This document shows, piece by piece, positions 16,140-26,023 of a stretch of DNA of 64,000 nt. The DNA is from Eubacterium sp. (GTDB lineage Bacteria > Bacillota > Clostridia > Lachnospirales > Lachnospiraceae), in assembly GCA_017430325.1 (NCBI GenBank), contig JAFRNE010000007.1, positions 186,001-250,000 on the forward strand. Direction: 5' to 3'. The stretch's first letter is position 1. The number at the start of each line of letters is the position of its first letter. Made by a program: the position numbers and the translations under genes. The notes under the pieces were generated by a model. The model had not been told where the DNA came from. It saw only the letters and a list, made by a program, of their open reading frames with translations, and did not search any database.

Positions 16140-18770
16140 TTATTTAGTGTCATAAAGACTCATTCCTGAATGAACATCTACCAATAATGGAACTGACAGG
16201 TTTACAACCTTCTCCATCGATTCCTGCAGGAGCTGCTGGACTTCGGTGAGTTCGTCCTTGTGAGCTTCGATAAGAAGTTCATCGTGGATCTGAAGGATGA
16301 GCCTTGATCTAAGGTTACGTTTTTTAAGTTCTTCATAAACAGCTGTCATGGCAAGCTTGATTATATCTGCAGCTGTTCCCTGAACCGGCGAGTTCATTGC
16401 TATCCTTTCTCCAAAACCTCTCTGCATGAAGTTTGAGGAATTGATCTCCGGAACAGGTCTTATTCTTCCAAAGTAGGTCGCAACATATCCGGTTTCTTTT
16501 GCAGAGGCTACCTGAAGATCCAGATATTCTCTTACCTTTGGATAAGTCGCAAAATATTTATCTATATATTCCTGGGCTTCCTTCCTGGAAATATCAAGAT
16601 CCTGACCGAGACCGAAGGAACTGATACCGTAAATGATACCAAAATTAACAGCCTTAGCCTTTCTTCTCATATCAGAGTCAACCTCCTCCTGAGAAACGCC
16701 AAATACCTCAGAAGCTGTCATGGTATGTATATCATCGCCACGAAGGAATGCATTTATCAGCTTATCATCTCCTGAAAGATGAGCCATACAGCGAAGCTCG
16801 ATCTGTGAATAATCGGCATCAACAAATATATGGTCTTCCTTAGGAATAAATACCTTTCTGAGCTCTCTGCCGATTCCGGTCCGCATAGGTATATTCTGAA
16901 GATTAGGATCCGTACTGCTGATCCTTCCGGTAGCTGTTACAGTCTGGTTAAAGTGACTGTGTATCCTTCCATCAGCAGCTATACAGCTAAGAAGACCTTC
17001 AACATAGGTCGAAAGCAGCTTTGTAAGCTGGCGGTATTCAAGTATAGCCGGAATGATCTCATGCTCGCTCTTAAGTTTAAGGAGTACATCTGCATTTGTT
17101 GAATAGCCTGTCTTAGTCTTCTTACCACTCGGAAGTCCAAGCTTCTCAAAGAGTATCTCTCCAAGTTTTTTAGTTGAATTGATATTGAATTCCTCTCCGG
17201 CCATCTCATAGATAGAGTTCTTAAGCTCTTCTATTCTTACCTTCAGATTGTCGCCAAAGCTGATAAGTTCGTTTCTATTTACGGCTATGCCGTATTCTTC
17301 CATGCTCTGAAGCACGAAAATTAGCGGATATTCAATCCTTGTATACAGTTCACTGAGTCTTTCATCCGAAAATATCTTTTCCGAAAGTATATCATATGCA
17401 TGAAAAGCAGTATATGCAGCATAAGTAAGATATTTTCTGACATTTTCTTCATCAAGTGTAAAAAGATTCAGGGCAGTCTTTCCAAGCAGCTCTTTTCTGT
17501 CAAGGAAGTTTCTGCCAAGATAATCTCTCGAAATATCACTGTATTCATAACCGTTACGGATTGGATTCAAAAGATAAGCAGCTATACTTATATCAAAAAC
17601 CTCATCCTCTGCATCAATACCGAGAAGCTTAATATTTTCCTTGATACTGATAAAGCTTACAGTAACTCCGGTCTCCTGAAGCTCACGGTAAATACTTTCA
17701 GTAGTGATACTGCCCATATCCTTTACTATATATACTGTATTATTTACAGCGATGGATGAACCGATAAGCGCACCTGCTTCATCAGTAACAGGAAACATTC
17801 CAACATGTCCTTCTTCCGAAGCCGCTTTAAGAAAGTCCTCCTTGTTCTCATCAGAAAGAAGTTCTTCTTTAATTATCTCATCATTCTTTTCTTTCTTATC
17901 AAAATCAAATCTGTTGAGGAAGCTCTTAAGCTCAAGATTGTTTAATATCTCGTAGGCATCAGATGAGAATATCTTCTCTTCTGATATCACGGTATCGTCC
18001 GGCTCTGCAGGAAGCTCGCAGTCAAGCTTGATGGTCGCAAGCACCTTCGATAAAAATGCCTGTTCCTTATATTCAATAAGATTCTGCTTGGTAGTACCTT
18101 CCTTAAGCTCATCAATATGCTCGTAAAGCGCTTCAATGGAATGGTATTTTGTGATAAAACCCTCTGCCGTTTTCGGTCCGACCTTCGGAACTCCCGGAAT
18201 ATTATCGGAGGTATCTCCCATAAGCCCTTTAAGATCAATAAACTCCTTAGGCGTTACTTTATATGTTTCAAGCACATCCTTTGCGTAATAATCTTCAACA
18301 GTAGTCTTGCCGCCCTTAGTCTTTGGTATTCTGATAAGCACACTGTCTGTAGCAAGCTGAAGAAGGTCTCTGTCTCCGGAAAGCACTGTAACTCTGTAGC
18401 CGGCAGCCTCACCCTTAACAGACATGGTTCCGATTATATCGTCAGCCTCAAGCCCTTCCTTCTCGATTATGGTTATGCCCATAGCTCTGAGCAGTTCCTT
18501 AATTACAGGGAATTGTTCACGAAGCTCGGGATCCATCGATTTTCTCGTTCCTTTATAGGCCTCATACATCTTATGTCTGAATGTCGGAGCATGAAGATCG
18601 AAGGCAACAGCGATCGCAGATGGCTGTTCTTCATCGATGACCTTAAAAACAATATTCAGAAAGCCCAGCACTGCATTTGTATGAAGCCCCTCATGATTAG
18701 TCATCTCCGGAAGGCCGTAATAGCCTCTGTTCATTATGCTGTTTCCATCAATCAGGAGCAGTTTCTTCAT
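16140..18770 (-). CDS. polA: DNA polymerase I
   Basis: 876 residues: 5'-3' exonuclease (about 1-290; LLIDGNSIMNRGYYG, GLMGDTSDNIPGVPKVGPKTA), a central 3'-5' exonuclease-like domain (about 310-470) and polymerase (DADYSQIELRCMAHLSGD, RRKAKAVNFGIIYGIS, LQIHDELLIEA). The central domain has no DxE catalytic motif where proofreading enzymes carry it (GMFPVTDEAG), so proofreading is probably lost, as in Bacillus Pol I. The ATG at 18770 is preferred because AAAGG lies nine bases before it. Its first 23 bases overlap the zf-HC2 gene, suggesting coupling. Confidence 0.96.
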   Translation of the reverse strand: MKKLLLIDGNSIMNRGYYGLPEMTNHEGLHTNAVLGFLNIVFKVIDEEQPSAIAVAFDLHAPTFRHKMYEAYKGTRKSMDPELREQFPVIKELLRAMGITIIEKEGLEADDIIGTMSVKGEAAGYRVTVLSGDRDLLQLATDSVLIRIPKTKGGKTTVEDYYAKDVLETYKVTPKEFIDLKGLMGDTSDNIPGVPKVGPKTAEGFITKYHSIEALYEHIDELKEGTTKQNLIEYKEQAFLSKVLATIKLDCELPAEPDDTVISEEKIFSSDAYEILNNLELKSFLNRFDFDKKEKNDEIIKEELLSDENKEDFLKAASEEGHVGMFPVTDEAGALIGSSIAVNNTVYIVKDMGSITTESIYRELQETGVTVSFISIKENIKLLGIDAEDEVFDISIAAYLLNPIRNGYEYSDISRDYLGRNFLDRKELLGKTALNLFTLDEENVRKYLTYAAYTAFHAYDILSEKIFSDERLSELYTRIEYPLIFVLQSMEEYGIAVNRNELISFGDNLKVRIEELKNSIYEMAGEEFNINSTKKLGEILFEKLGLPSGKKTKTGYSTNADVLLKLKSEHEIIPAILEYRQLTKLLSTYVEGLLSCIAADGRIHSHFNQTVTATGRISSTDPNLQNIPMRTGIGRELRKVFIPKEDHIFVDADYSQIELRCMAHLSGDDKLINAFLRGDDIHTMTASEVFGVSQEEVDSDMRRKAKAVNFGIIYGISSFGLGQDLDISRKEAQEYIDKYFATYPKVREYLDLQVASAKETGYVATYFGRIRPVPEINSSNFMQRGFGERIAMNSPVQGTAADIIKLAMTAVYEELKKRNLRSRLILQIHDELLIEAHKDELTEVQQLLQESMEKVVNLSVPLLVDVHSGMSLYDTK

Positions 18771-19353
18771 CTGTGTCATCCTTTATCTCTTCCTCTCTGT
18801 TATCAAATATCAGATCCCCGATATTCATTATATGCGACATGTTTTCCTTTATTTCCGTATAAATATCCAGCCGTTTAAATATGCTCACCTCCGGCACATA
18901 CGAAAGTTTCTCGCTATCCAGCACTCTGTCTCTATCAGAAATAAGCAGGGTATTATTAAGCTCCCTGGAGAAATAATTATTTCCCTGCGACCTTAACTTC
19001 TTATCCTGCTCAAATAAATACACTTTCGAAAGCGCTCTGCCGTAAAAAACAAATATCGCTACAATGATAGCTGTAATAAGAATAGAGAATGCAGAAAATT
19101 TACGTCTTCTGCGTCCCTTAAACCTATGTTCAAGCTTTTTAAGATTAGCAGAAAGATCAGCACTGAAATCAGTAGTAATCTCCTGCTTGGAGTCTATCTG
19201 TTTCATACCGACCATAAGTGTATAATATATTTCCAGCTCTTCACGGCATTTTGGACAGCTGTTCATATGAAGGACAAAATCTTCCTGCTTAGCTTCAGGA
19301 ATCTTGCCCTCTATGAACGGCATAATATACGATTGTGCTTCAAGATGATTCAA
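18748..19353 (-). CDS. zf-HC2 membrane protein (anti-sigma-factor-like; TTG start)
   Basis: 201 residues. An N-terminal zinc-finger-like anti-sigma domain shows the Hx3Cx2C motif (HMNSCPKC, residues about 29-36). A basic patch (KGRRRRK) and one transmembrane segment (about 88-106) follow, then a ~95-residue acidic extracytoplasmic region. No sigma factor gene is adjacent, so the partner is unknown. The TTG start at 19353 has GGGGGAA upstream, and the family N-terminus fits. It overlaps polA. Confidence 0.8.
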   Translation of the reverse strand: MNHLEAQSYIMPFIEGKIPEAKQEDFVLHMNSCPKCREELEIYYTLMVGMKQIDSKQEITTDFSADLSANLKKLEHRFKGRRRRKFSAFSILITAIIVAIFVFYGRALSKVYLFEQDKKLRSQGNNYFSRELNNTLLISDRDRVLDSEKLSYVPEVSIFKRLDIYTEIKENMSHIMNIGDLIFDNREEEIKDDTDEETAPD

Positions 19354-19408
19354 GCTGTTTCCCCCTGACCGCCTTTTATAACATCAAGGCAGATCATAAT
19401 ATATCAGA

Positions 19409-20248
19409 TCATTCTCCCAAAGCAGACATCGGATGTGAATTCGATGATTTCTGCTCAGGACCATTATTTTCAAACTTATTAAGCGTACCGGGAAGTGTTG
19501 GAGCCATTATAACTCTTCCGGTACCTCTGTAAACATTTACGAGACCTTCCTTACTGATAGCGGATCCGATGAGTGACTTAGAAGTCTTCTCAACAGTAAA
19601 CTGAAGCGTCGAAGACCATGCAACAGCCATATTTCCGTCAATCTTCAGGGTATCATTCTCAAGATCAAATACAAAAAGCTCTTCACGAGGAACCGGCGAT
19701 TCCAGAACAAAGAAGCCCTGACCTCTGAGGCTCAGGTTGAAAAGTCCCTCACCGCCAAATACAGCTGATGAAAGATTATGTCTTGCAACAACCTTTTCTT
19801 CCACTGTCGAATCACAAGCAAGAAAAAGCCCGTCATCAAGAACCACTCCATACTCACCCCAGTTTGCCAGATTCTCAATAAGAATATGATTGTATGTAGG
19901 CTCAAGCATGATGCAGCCCTGTCCTTCATATATAGGTTTTGCAAGCGACTCGCCTGTAACCTTGGCTTTGATAGCCTTACCAATAATATTTCCCACGTTG
20001 AGGCCGGTCTTCATATGAATATCGCCTGTCATCCACTGCATTGCTCCTGCCTGCATACGCATAGATGTATTGTTAAGCTGGCAGAGTACCTGACGCTTTT
20101 TAACGTTCATCTCTCTCATGAAGTATGCATTTGCAGCCGAAATACTGGTATTTGACCTGTCCATCTGATGCTCGTAAACAAAATATGAACCACCCTGCTC
20201 AACAAGGAGCATATTTTTATTATCAAATACATTCGAATACCTGATCAT
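19409..20248 (-). CDS. AIM24 family protein
   Basis: 279 residues matching the AIM24/DUF124 fold, a duplicated beta-rich domain: AMQWMTGDIHMKTGL, GKAIKAKVTGES, YEGQGCIMLEPTY, FGGEGLFNLSLRGQGFFVLESP. Bacterial members have no proven role; the mitochondrial relative affects inner-membrane organisation. AGGAGGGG lies before the ATG at 20248. No signal peptide or transmembrane segment is seen, so it is probably cytoplasmic. It is monocistronic or a distal member of the ilvN unit. Confidence 0.85.
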   Translation of the reverse strand: MIRYSNVFDNKNMLLVEQGGSYFVYEHQMDRSNTSISAANAYFMREMNVKKRQVLCQLNNTSMRMQAGAMQWMTGDIHMKTGLNVGNIIGKAIKAKVTGESLAKPIYEGQGCIMLEPTYNHILIENLANWGEYGVVLDDGLFLACDSTVEEKVVARHNLSSAVFGGEGLFNLSLRGQGFFVLESPVPREELFVFDLENDTLKIDGNMAVAWSSTLQFTVEKTSKSLIGSAISKEGLVNVYRGTGRVIMAPTLPGTLNKFENNGPEQKSSNSHPMSALGE

Positions 20249-20320
20249 AAGTAATCCCCTCCTATAATCCTTTATTAAAAAATGCAGTGCATATCAAGCT
20301 GCACTGCATTTAATAGATAA

Positions 20321-20800
20321 CTAATTTCCGCGTACCAGCCCGGTAAGACCCGTTCTGACGAACTCCTGAATTGTGAAGCCATTCAGAAGATTTATGAAAG
20401 CCTCTATCTTGTTTGTGTTTCCTGTAAGCTCTATCATAAGTGACTCAGGTGATACATCTACGATGCTGGCTCTGAATACATTTGCAACAGCAATGATCTG
20501 CTGTCTCTCTTCCATATCAGCTTTAACCTTAACAAGCACGAGCTCTCTACGAACAGATGAGCCATCTTCAAGTTCGATTATATCTACAACATCTTCAAGC
20601 TTGTTGAGCTGCTTCTTGATCTGGCTGAGTATCCTGTCATCGCCGCTGACGGCAACAGTCATGCGGGAGTATTTAGGATTTTCCGTAACTCCTACTGATA
20701 AACTGTCAATATTATATCCACGTCTGCTGAACATACCGGAAACTCTGCTGAGAACACCTGAAGTATTATCAACCAGCAAAGATAAAACCTTCGTCTTCAT
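20321..20800 (-). CDS. ilvN: acetolactate synthase small (regulatory) subunit
   Basis: 159 residues with the N-terminal ACT domain that binds valine (VDNTSGVLSRVSGMFSRRGYNIDSLSVG) and the C-terminal IlvN domain (RELVLVKVKAD, IELTGNTNKIEAFINLL, EFVRTGLTGLVRG). It controls feedback inhibition of acetohydroxyacid synthase. The ATG at 20800 is chosen for the GGTGG nine bases upstream and the family start MKTKVLSLLV. No ilvB is in the window. It has a perfect promoter and an 18-base palindrome in its leader, which suggests local regulation. Confidence 0.95.
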   Translation of the reverse strand: MKTKVLSLLVDNTSGVLSRVSGMFSRRGYNIDSLSVGVTENPKYSRMTVAVSGDDRILSQIKKQLNKLEDVVDIIELEDGSSVRRELVLVKVKADMEERQQIIAVANVFRASIVDVSPESLMIELTGNTNKIEAFINLLNGFTIQEFVRTGLTGLVRGN

Positions 20801-20840
20801 ATCGTCATTCCACCTTTCAAGTTTTGATCTCACCGTTATA

Positions 20841-20858
20841 GGTTATACAAATATAACC
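20841..20858. promoter_or_regulatory. palindrome in the ilvN leader (candidate operator)
   Basis: Perfect inverted repeat GGTTATA-CAAA-TATAACC, 24 bases downstream of the ilvN -10 box and about 40 bases before the ATG. It could be a repressor site or an RNA hairpin. An adjacent CGTTATA half-site (20834-20840) resembles one arm. Confidence 0.55.
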
Positions 20859-20881
20859 GTACCGATTCAATCACAAAAAAT

Positions 20882-20910
20882 ATTATATAAACTTAGACTA
20901 TCAATGTCAA
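20882..20910 (-). promoter_or_regulatory. perfect-consensus sigma-A promoter of ilvN
   Basis: TTGACA (20905-20910), 17-base spacer, TATAAT (20882-20887) on the minus strand. It starts in the gap after metH, so ilvN need not depend on metH transcription. Confidence 0.88.
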
Positions 20911-20935
20911 TAATCACGCCGAAAATAATGATTAT

Positions 20936-23386
20936 TTATTTACCTAAAAGATTCTGAACAAGCCTTACGCATTCATTGGCATCCTTTGAGTAGCCATCTG
21001 CGTTGATCTCCTCTGCAAAACTTTCTGTGATAACAGCTCCGCCGATGATGACCTTAGCCTTACAGCCCTTCTTATGAGCAAAATCAATTACTTCCTTCAT
21101 CTTCATCATTGTTGTGGTCATAAGGGCTGAAAGTCCTATGATATCAGCATTATTATCCTCTGCCGCCTTCACTATCACATCAGCAGGAACATCCTTGCCG
21201 AGATCGATAACATTGTAGCCGTAATTCTTAAGCATCAGAACACAGAGATTCTTTCCAATCTCATGAATATCGCCCTCAACGGAAGCAAATACGACGGTTC
21301 CCTTATCTTCTTTACTGTCTTCAGTCTTAAGATAAGGAGTGATATATTCGATTGCGGCATCCATTGCATTTGCGCCGGAAATAAGCTGCGGAAGGAAGAA
21401 TTTCTTTTCTTCAAAAAGCACACCCACTCGGTTGATCGCAGGAATAAGGTCATTGTCGATTATGTCCTTAGGTGTGGCTCCTGCAGCCATAGCCTTTTTT
21501 ACTTCATCAATTATCTGTCTTTTATTTCCATTAATCACGCAGGAATAAACAGCCGATGCGCCGTCAGGAATCTTGGAATCACCACCCTGAGCCGGCTTTG
21601 CAGCCGCACCAGGTGCTGCTACGGCAGCCCCTGTATCGATATGCCTTACCTTTGATACATAAATATTATCAGCCTCCGGCTTATTCAGAAGCAAGTCTGA
21701 AGCATAAGCCGCATTGACAAGCTGATCCTGGCCCGGATTGGCTATAGCCATTGTAAGTCCATTTGCTATCGCCATTGTAAGGAAGGCTGTATTTACATTA
21801 ATTCTCTCCGGAAGTCCGAAGGAAATATTTGACAGACCACAGATTGTAGGAAGTCCAAGCTCATCATGACAGAATCTGATGGTATCCAGCGTCATAAGTG
21901 CGGCATCCTTAAGGGCACCGACAGTTGATACAAGGCCGTCCACCACAAGGTCATTCATAGTAAGACCTTCTTCAAGAGCTATTCGAACAAGTTCCTTAAC
22001 ATTTGCCTTCTTCTCCTCTGCTGTCTCAGGAAGTCCTGCATCCGACAAAGGAAGAAGGATACACATAGCGCCGTATTTCTTTGCAAGCTTGAAAAGCGGC
22101 CTGCACTTCTTCTCTTCAAGAGAAACTGAATTGATAAGCGCTCTACCGGGATAAATACGAAGAGCCGCTTCAATAACATTGATGTAGCTTGAATCTATAC
22201 AGAGAGGAAGCGGCGTCAGGCTGGTAACCTCGTAAATAGCCTTTATCATCATTTCTTCTTCGTTAATACCGTTAACGCCCATGTTAATGTCAAGCACGGC
22301 TGCGCCATTCTGCTCCTGAGAAACAGCCATTTCTGAAACCAGGTCGAGCTTACCCTCGCGAAGCTCAGCCTGAAGAGCCTTCTTACCGGTCGGATTGATC
22401 CTCTCACCCACCACAAGGAATGGTCCGTCAAGAGGTATATCCAGCAGACTGCTTTCTGAACAGAGGGTTCTTCTGTGAGTCTCGTTAATATGAGGAATAG
22501 CAAGTCCTCTCACTTCACGCTTGAGCCTCTCGATATGTCTGCAGTCAGAACCGCAGCAGCCGCCAACAAAGGAAGCACCCGCATAAACAAGCTTCCTTGC
22601 ACAGTCCGCAAAATGCTCAGGTTTCATTAGATAAACTGATTTTCCGTCCACAAGCTCAGGCATACCTGCGTTTGGCTTCGCAAATACAGGTATTTCAGCG
22701 TATTTCTTCATTTTCTCAACGAGAGGGATCATTTCTTCCGGTCCTGTTGAACAGTTGATGCCGACTGCATCAGCTCCAAGTCCCTGAAGGACGATGACAC
22801 AGACTTCCGGAGGTGTTCCGTAAAGAGTCTTTCCATCTTCATTAAAGGTCATGCTGACGATAACAGGTATCTCCTGTGATATTTCTCTTATAGCTATAAC
22901 CGCAGCTCGTGTCTCCTGAAGGCTCATCATAGTCTCGACGACTATAAGATCAGAGCCTGCTTCAATAAGTGCCGCAGCCTGCTCCTTGTAAACCTCAACA
23001 AGATGCTCGAATTTGATATCGCCTATCGGATAAAGCTGTCTGCCGGTCATTGTCATATCTCCGGCAACATAGCCTCTGAAGTTATTTCTTGCGATCACTT
23101 CCTTCGAAAGCGCCACAAGTTCTTTATTCATTCTTACAGTCTCATCCTCAAGATGATATTCTGCAAGCTTGATCCTGTTGCAGGTAAAGGTAGGTGCATA
23201 GACGATATTTGAGCCCGCTTCGATAAAGGCTGTCTGAAGGTCTATAAGCTTCTTCGGATGCTCAAGTATCCATTTTTCAGGACAAACCCCAAGAGGCATA
23301 CCTACGCTCATAAGGTTGGTGCCTGTCGCGCCATCTAATACAAGTATCTGTGAATTTACAAGTTGCTTAAATTGTTCTCTGTTCAT
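20936..23386 (-). CDS. metH: cobalamin-dependent methionine synthase without reactivation domain
   Basis: 816 residues. Homocysteine-binding domain (about 1-290; zinc cysteines in GINCSTGPEEM and GGCCGSDCRHI), pterin-binding domain (about 315-570; VGERINPTGKK, DINMG), helical cap (about 610-690) and B12-binding domain (about 695-816). The last carries DIHEIGKN, with the histidine that ligates cobalt. The ~330-residue AdoMet-binding activation domain of E. coli MetH is absent, as in many anaerobes, so reductive reactivation must come from another protein. AGGA precedes the ATG. The 76-base upstream gap is too short for a SAM or cobalamin riboswitch. Confidence 0.95.
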   Translation of the reverse strand: MNREQFKQLVNSQILVLDGATGTNLMSVGMPLGVCPEKWILEHPKKLIDLQTAFIEAGSNIVYAPTFTCNRIKLAEYHLEDETVRMNKELVALSKEVIARNNFRGYVAGDMTMTGRQLYPIGDIKFEHLVEVYKEQAAALIEAGSDLIVVETMMSLQETRAAVIAIREISQEIPVIVSMTFNEDGKTLYGTPPEVCVIVLQGLGADAVGINCSTGPEEMIPLVEKMKKYAEIPVFAKPNAGMPELVDGKSVYLMKPEHFADCARKLVYAGASFVGGCCGSDCRHIERLKREVRGLAIPHINETHRRTLCSESSLLDIPLDGPFLVVGERINPTGKKALQAELREGKLDLVSEMAVSQEQNGAAVLDINMGVNGINEEEMMIKAIYEVTSLTPLPLCIDSSYINVIEAALRIYPGRALINSVSLEEKKCRPLFKLAKKYGAMCILLPLSDAGLPETAEEKKANVKELVRIALEEGLTMNDLVVDGLVSTVGALKDAALMTLDTIRFCHDELGLPTICGLSNISFGLPERINVNTAFLTMAIANGLTMAIANPGQDQLVNAAYASDLLLNKPEADNIYVSKVRHIDTGAAVAAPGAAAKPAQGGDSKIPDGASAVYSCVINGNKRQIIDEVKKAMAAGATPKDIIDNDLIPAINRVGVLFEEKKFFLPQLISGANAMDAAIEYITPYLKTEDSKEDKGTVVFASVEGDIHEIGKNLCVLMLKNYGYNVIDLGKDVPADVIVKAAEDNNADIIGLSALMTTTMMKMKEVIDFAHKKGCKAKVIIGGAVITESFAEEINADGYSKDANECVRLVQNLLGK

Positions 23387-23462
23387 ATTGTATTTCCTGT
23401 TTTGTAATATTGTTTATGTATGATAAGTGAATATACTAAATAATAGTTTTTTACGTCAGCAC

Positions 23463-24293
23463 TTATAGTAAGTTGATCGTTTTTAATAAAAGTCTCGTGA
23501 ATTTATTTTTAATCATGTCAGCTGCCTGCTGAACCTCCTCGTGAGACAGTTTGGTCTCCGAAAGGCCTGCCGCTTTATTTGTGATGCAGGATATGCATGC
23601 AACCTTAACTCCGGCATGAACCGCAGCCATTGCTTCAACAGTCGTACTCATACCGATGGCATCTGCACCAAGAAGTTTATATACTCTTATCTCGGCAGGT
23701 GTCTCATAATTCGGACCCGTTGTCTGAAGATAGATTCCTGTTTTAACCTCTATACCAAGATCAAATGCAGCCTTTTTAATATCTGCTATGATATCCGGTG
23801 AATATACTCTGGACATATCCGGAAATCTCGGACCTGCTTCGTAATTTGGTCCTATCAGAGGTGATGGAACGAAGCTGGTAATATGATCCGTAACGACCAT
23901 CAGGTCCCCCGGTTTAAGATCATCTCTTATACCTCCTGCAGCATTTGTGAGGATAAGTTTTTCTATACCCATTCTGCACATAAGTCTGACCGGCATAACG
24001 ACCTTCTGCATCGAATAGCCTTCATAATAATGAACTCTTCCCTGCATGCATACTACAGGCACATCGCCTATCCTTCCAAATACAAAACATCCCTTATGTC
24101 CTTCAACCGATGAAGTCGGAAAATCCGGAATATCATTATAAGGTATTACTAATGCATCTTTTATATTCTTCGCAAAATCACCTAGTCCGGAACCAAGTAC
24201 CAGTCCTATGACAGGCTTTACTCTTCCGGCGAGCTTTTCCTGCAGATATTCATATGCATTTTCAATCTCTTTACTTACATTATTCTCTGTCAT
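23463..24293 (-). CDS. purine-nucleoside phosphorylase (trimeric class)
   Basis: 276 residues of the inosine/guanosine-type PNP family: GLVLGSGLGDFA, phosphate-binding SSVEGHKGCFVFG, GRVHYYEGYSMQKV, LTNAAGGI, GPNYETPAEIR and GMSTTVEAMAAVHAG. It cleaves purine nucleosides with phosphate for salvage. Its ATG overlaps the stop of the L,D-transpeptidase gene (ATGA), so the two are translationally coupled, an unusual partnership of salvage and wall synthesis. The family is also named punA/pupG/deoD; the exact symbol is left open. Confidence 0.93.
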   Translation of the reverse strand: MTENNVSKEIENAYEYLQEKLAGRVKPVIGLVLGSGLGDFAKNIKDALVIPYNDIPDFPTSSVEGHKGCFVFGRIGDVPVVCMQGRVHYYEGYSMQKVVMPVRLMCRMGIEKLILTNAAGGIRDDLKPGDLMVVTDHITSFVPSPLIGPNYEAGPRFPDMSRVYSPDIIADIKKAAFDLGIEVKTGIYLQTTGPNYETPAEIRVYKLLGADAIGMSTTVEAMAAVHAGVKVACISCITNKAAGLSETKLSHEEVQQAADMIKNKFTRLLLKTINLL

Positions 24294-25840
24294 TTTGATA
24301 ATTCATCCTCCCAATAAAGGACTACAGGATAGCCCGGTTCAATCGTATTATATATTTCCTTTGCAACGTCAAAAGGCAGATTTACACATCCATGAGAGCC
24401 ATTGCTTACATAGATGTCTCCGCCAAAATAGCTTCTCCAGGTTGCGTCATGCATACCGATGCCGCCATTAAATGGCATCCAGTATTTTACAGGTGATGCA
24501 TAATCATCTCCTGTTAGGACAACGTCATAATACATTCCGTCCACATCATAGAGACCGCCCGGTGTACCATGGCCCAGCTTCATATCGCCCGAAACGACTT
24601 CTGATTCAAGGATGATCTTCCCTTCTGAATACAGGTAGATCATTTGATTTGAAAGATCGACCTCAACGTAATTGCCGCTGATATCATCCTTCTTCTTGGT
24701 GTATTTATAACCGGTATGAAGAAATTCAGGTTCTCTTTCTACGGTTTCACCACCGGAAATATTGATATACAGAAGAGATGCCTCCTTATCAATATCTATC
24801 TGATAGCCATATTCATCGCTGTTCACCTTAAATATCTTGCCGTTATGAGTCTTAATACTTCTGTAGGTATCATATGTATCATATTCATATGAGAGATTTC
24901 TCACGAAATCCTTGACCTTCTCCGGTGAAAGATAAACCGAATAATCATCTGAAATTGACAAAATATTATATATATTCTCAGGTGAAAGCTCGATCTTCAG
25001 ATCCCCATAAAGATAAGTAATCTTTGCACTGAGATAATGATTGATACGATCAGCTGTATTTACAAGTCGTGGTGAATCAGCAAAAAACTTCGGTTTTATA
25101 TAACAATCACTGTTCTTGATATCCACATAGCCATCGCGGTTTTCTACAGCCTTATAGCACAGTAAAAATACAGAGAACTTATCCAGAAGTGTTCCTTCAT
25201 CACCTTCGATTATCTCAACACGGCCTTCCTTCTCATTAAATACGATTGATGGCTCTTCAGGTTCTTTCATCTTCGCCGGTGATAAATACTCACTCTTCTC
25301 AATCGAATCCATCAGAACATCTTTATCAACCGAAAACTCAAAGCCGGCAGTTTCATTATCACTCCAGAGATAAGTAAACCAAAGGAAAGGATTCTGCTTC
25401 TTCTTTATCTTTTTAATATCCCTCTCTGCTGTCACCTTAAGACCGGCCTGATCCTTATTAAAGGTTTCATAACCATTTCTGAAACGTATATCCAGCTTAT
25501 AATCATCATAAGCTTTATTAACATCCTCAAGTACCTCATCATAGCTCTTAAAAGAATAATCCTTGCCATTTATGCATGTACCCGGCGCAAAATATTTATA
25601 CGAAAGATAAACCATGACGCCATAAGCGATCACAATAAGAACTCCTAAAGCGATCATTATCTTTCGAAAGAAATGCTTTTTCTTTTTTACCGTTTCGAAA
25701 GCAGCGACGTCTACATAAGGCTCATCATGCTTCTCAGATGTTTCCTCAGTTTTTTCAGTTGACTCTTCAGCCTTCTCTACTGCCTCTTCAACCTTCTCTT
25801 CAGATTCAGTTTCAGAGATTTTTTTCTCTTCGTTTTCCAT
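24290..25840 (-). CDS. membrane-anchored L,D-transpeptidase (YkuD) with PG-binding region
   Basis: 516 residues: an acidic, Glu/Lys-rich cytoplasmic N-terminus (about 1-55), one transmembrane helix (about 60-80), a ~280-residue extracytoplasmic region of the type 4 peptidoglycan-binding kind, and a C-terminal YkuD domain (about 375-515). The catalytic motif SHGCVNLP puts the nucleophile at about Cys485, with GIGMHDATW upstream. It should form 3-3 crosslinks or attach proteins to peptidoglycan. GGGGAAG precedes the ATG. The promoter is at 25891-25919. Confidence 0.93.
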   Translation of the reverse strand: MENEEKKISETESEEKVEEAVEKAEESTEKTEETSEKHDEPYVDVAAFETVKKKKHFFRKIMIALGVLIVIAYGVMVYLSYKYFAPGTCINGKDYSFKSYDEVLEDVNKAYDDYKLDIRFRNGYETFNKDQAGLKVTAERDIKKIKKKQNPFLWFTYLWSDNETAGFEFSVDKDVLMDSIEKSEYLSPAKMKEPEEPSIVFNEKEGRVEIIEGDEGTLLDKFSVFLLCYKAVENRDGYVDIKNSDCYIKPKFFADSPRLVNTADRINHYLSAKITYLYGDLKIELSPENIYNILSISDDYSVYLSPEKVKDFVRNLSYEYDTYDTYRSIKTHNGKIFKVNSDEYGYQIDIDKEASLLYINISGGETVEREPEFLHTGYKYTKKKDDISGNYVEVDLSNQMIYLYSEGKIILESEVVSGDMKLGHGTPGGLYDVDGMYYDVVLTGDDYASPVKYWMPFNGGIGMHDATWRSYFGGDIYVSNGSHGCVNLPFDVAKEIYNTIEPGYPVVLYWEDELSK

Positions 25841-25890
25841 AATACTTCCCCAAATAATACTTCAACCTTTTTAACCTTATAATCTTATCT

Positions 25891-25919
25891 ATAATATGCT
25901 ATTTTATGGCCTTTTGCAA
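25891..25919 (-). promoter_or_regulatory. sigma-A promoter of the L,D-transpeptidase gene
   Basis: TTGCAA (25914-25919) and TATTAT (25891-25896) with 17-base spacing on the minus strand, about 45 bases upstream of the start. Confidence 0.6.
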
Positions 25920-25973
25920 CTGATAAAACAGTTTCGCAGATATTCATAAACATTATATCAACCCCTTTAAAAC

Positions 25974-26008
25974 ATAAAAAAGGACTGCAGTTTTTCTGCT
26001 GCAATCCT
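25974..26008 (-). terminator. intrinsic terminator after the GH5 gene
   Basis: Ten-pair stem (25999-26008 with 25981-25990, one G-U) and a run of six U on the minus strand, 16 bases past the GH5 stop. Confidence 0.85.
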
Positions 26009-26023
26009 AAGTAAATTTTACAA

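Noticed and set aside
23387..23462. Possible SAM or cobalamin riboswitch before metH
   Set aside because: Only 76 AT-rich bases are available and none of the conserved motifs is present.
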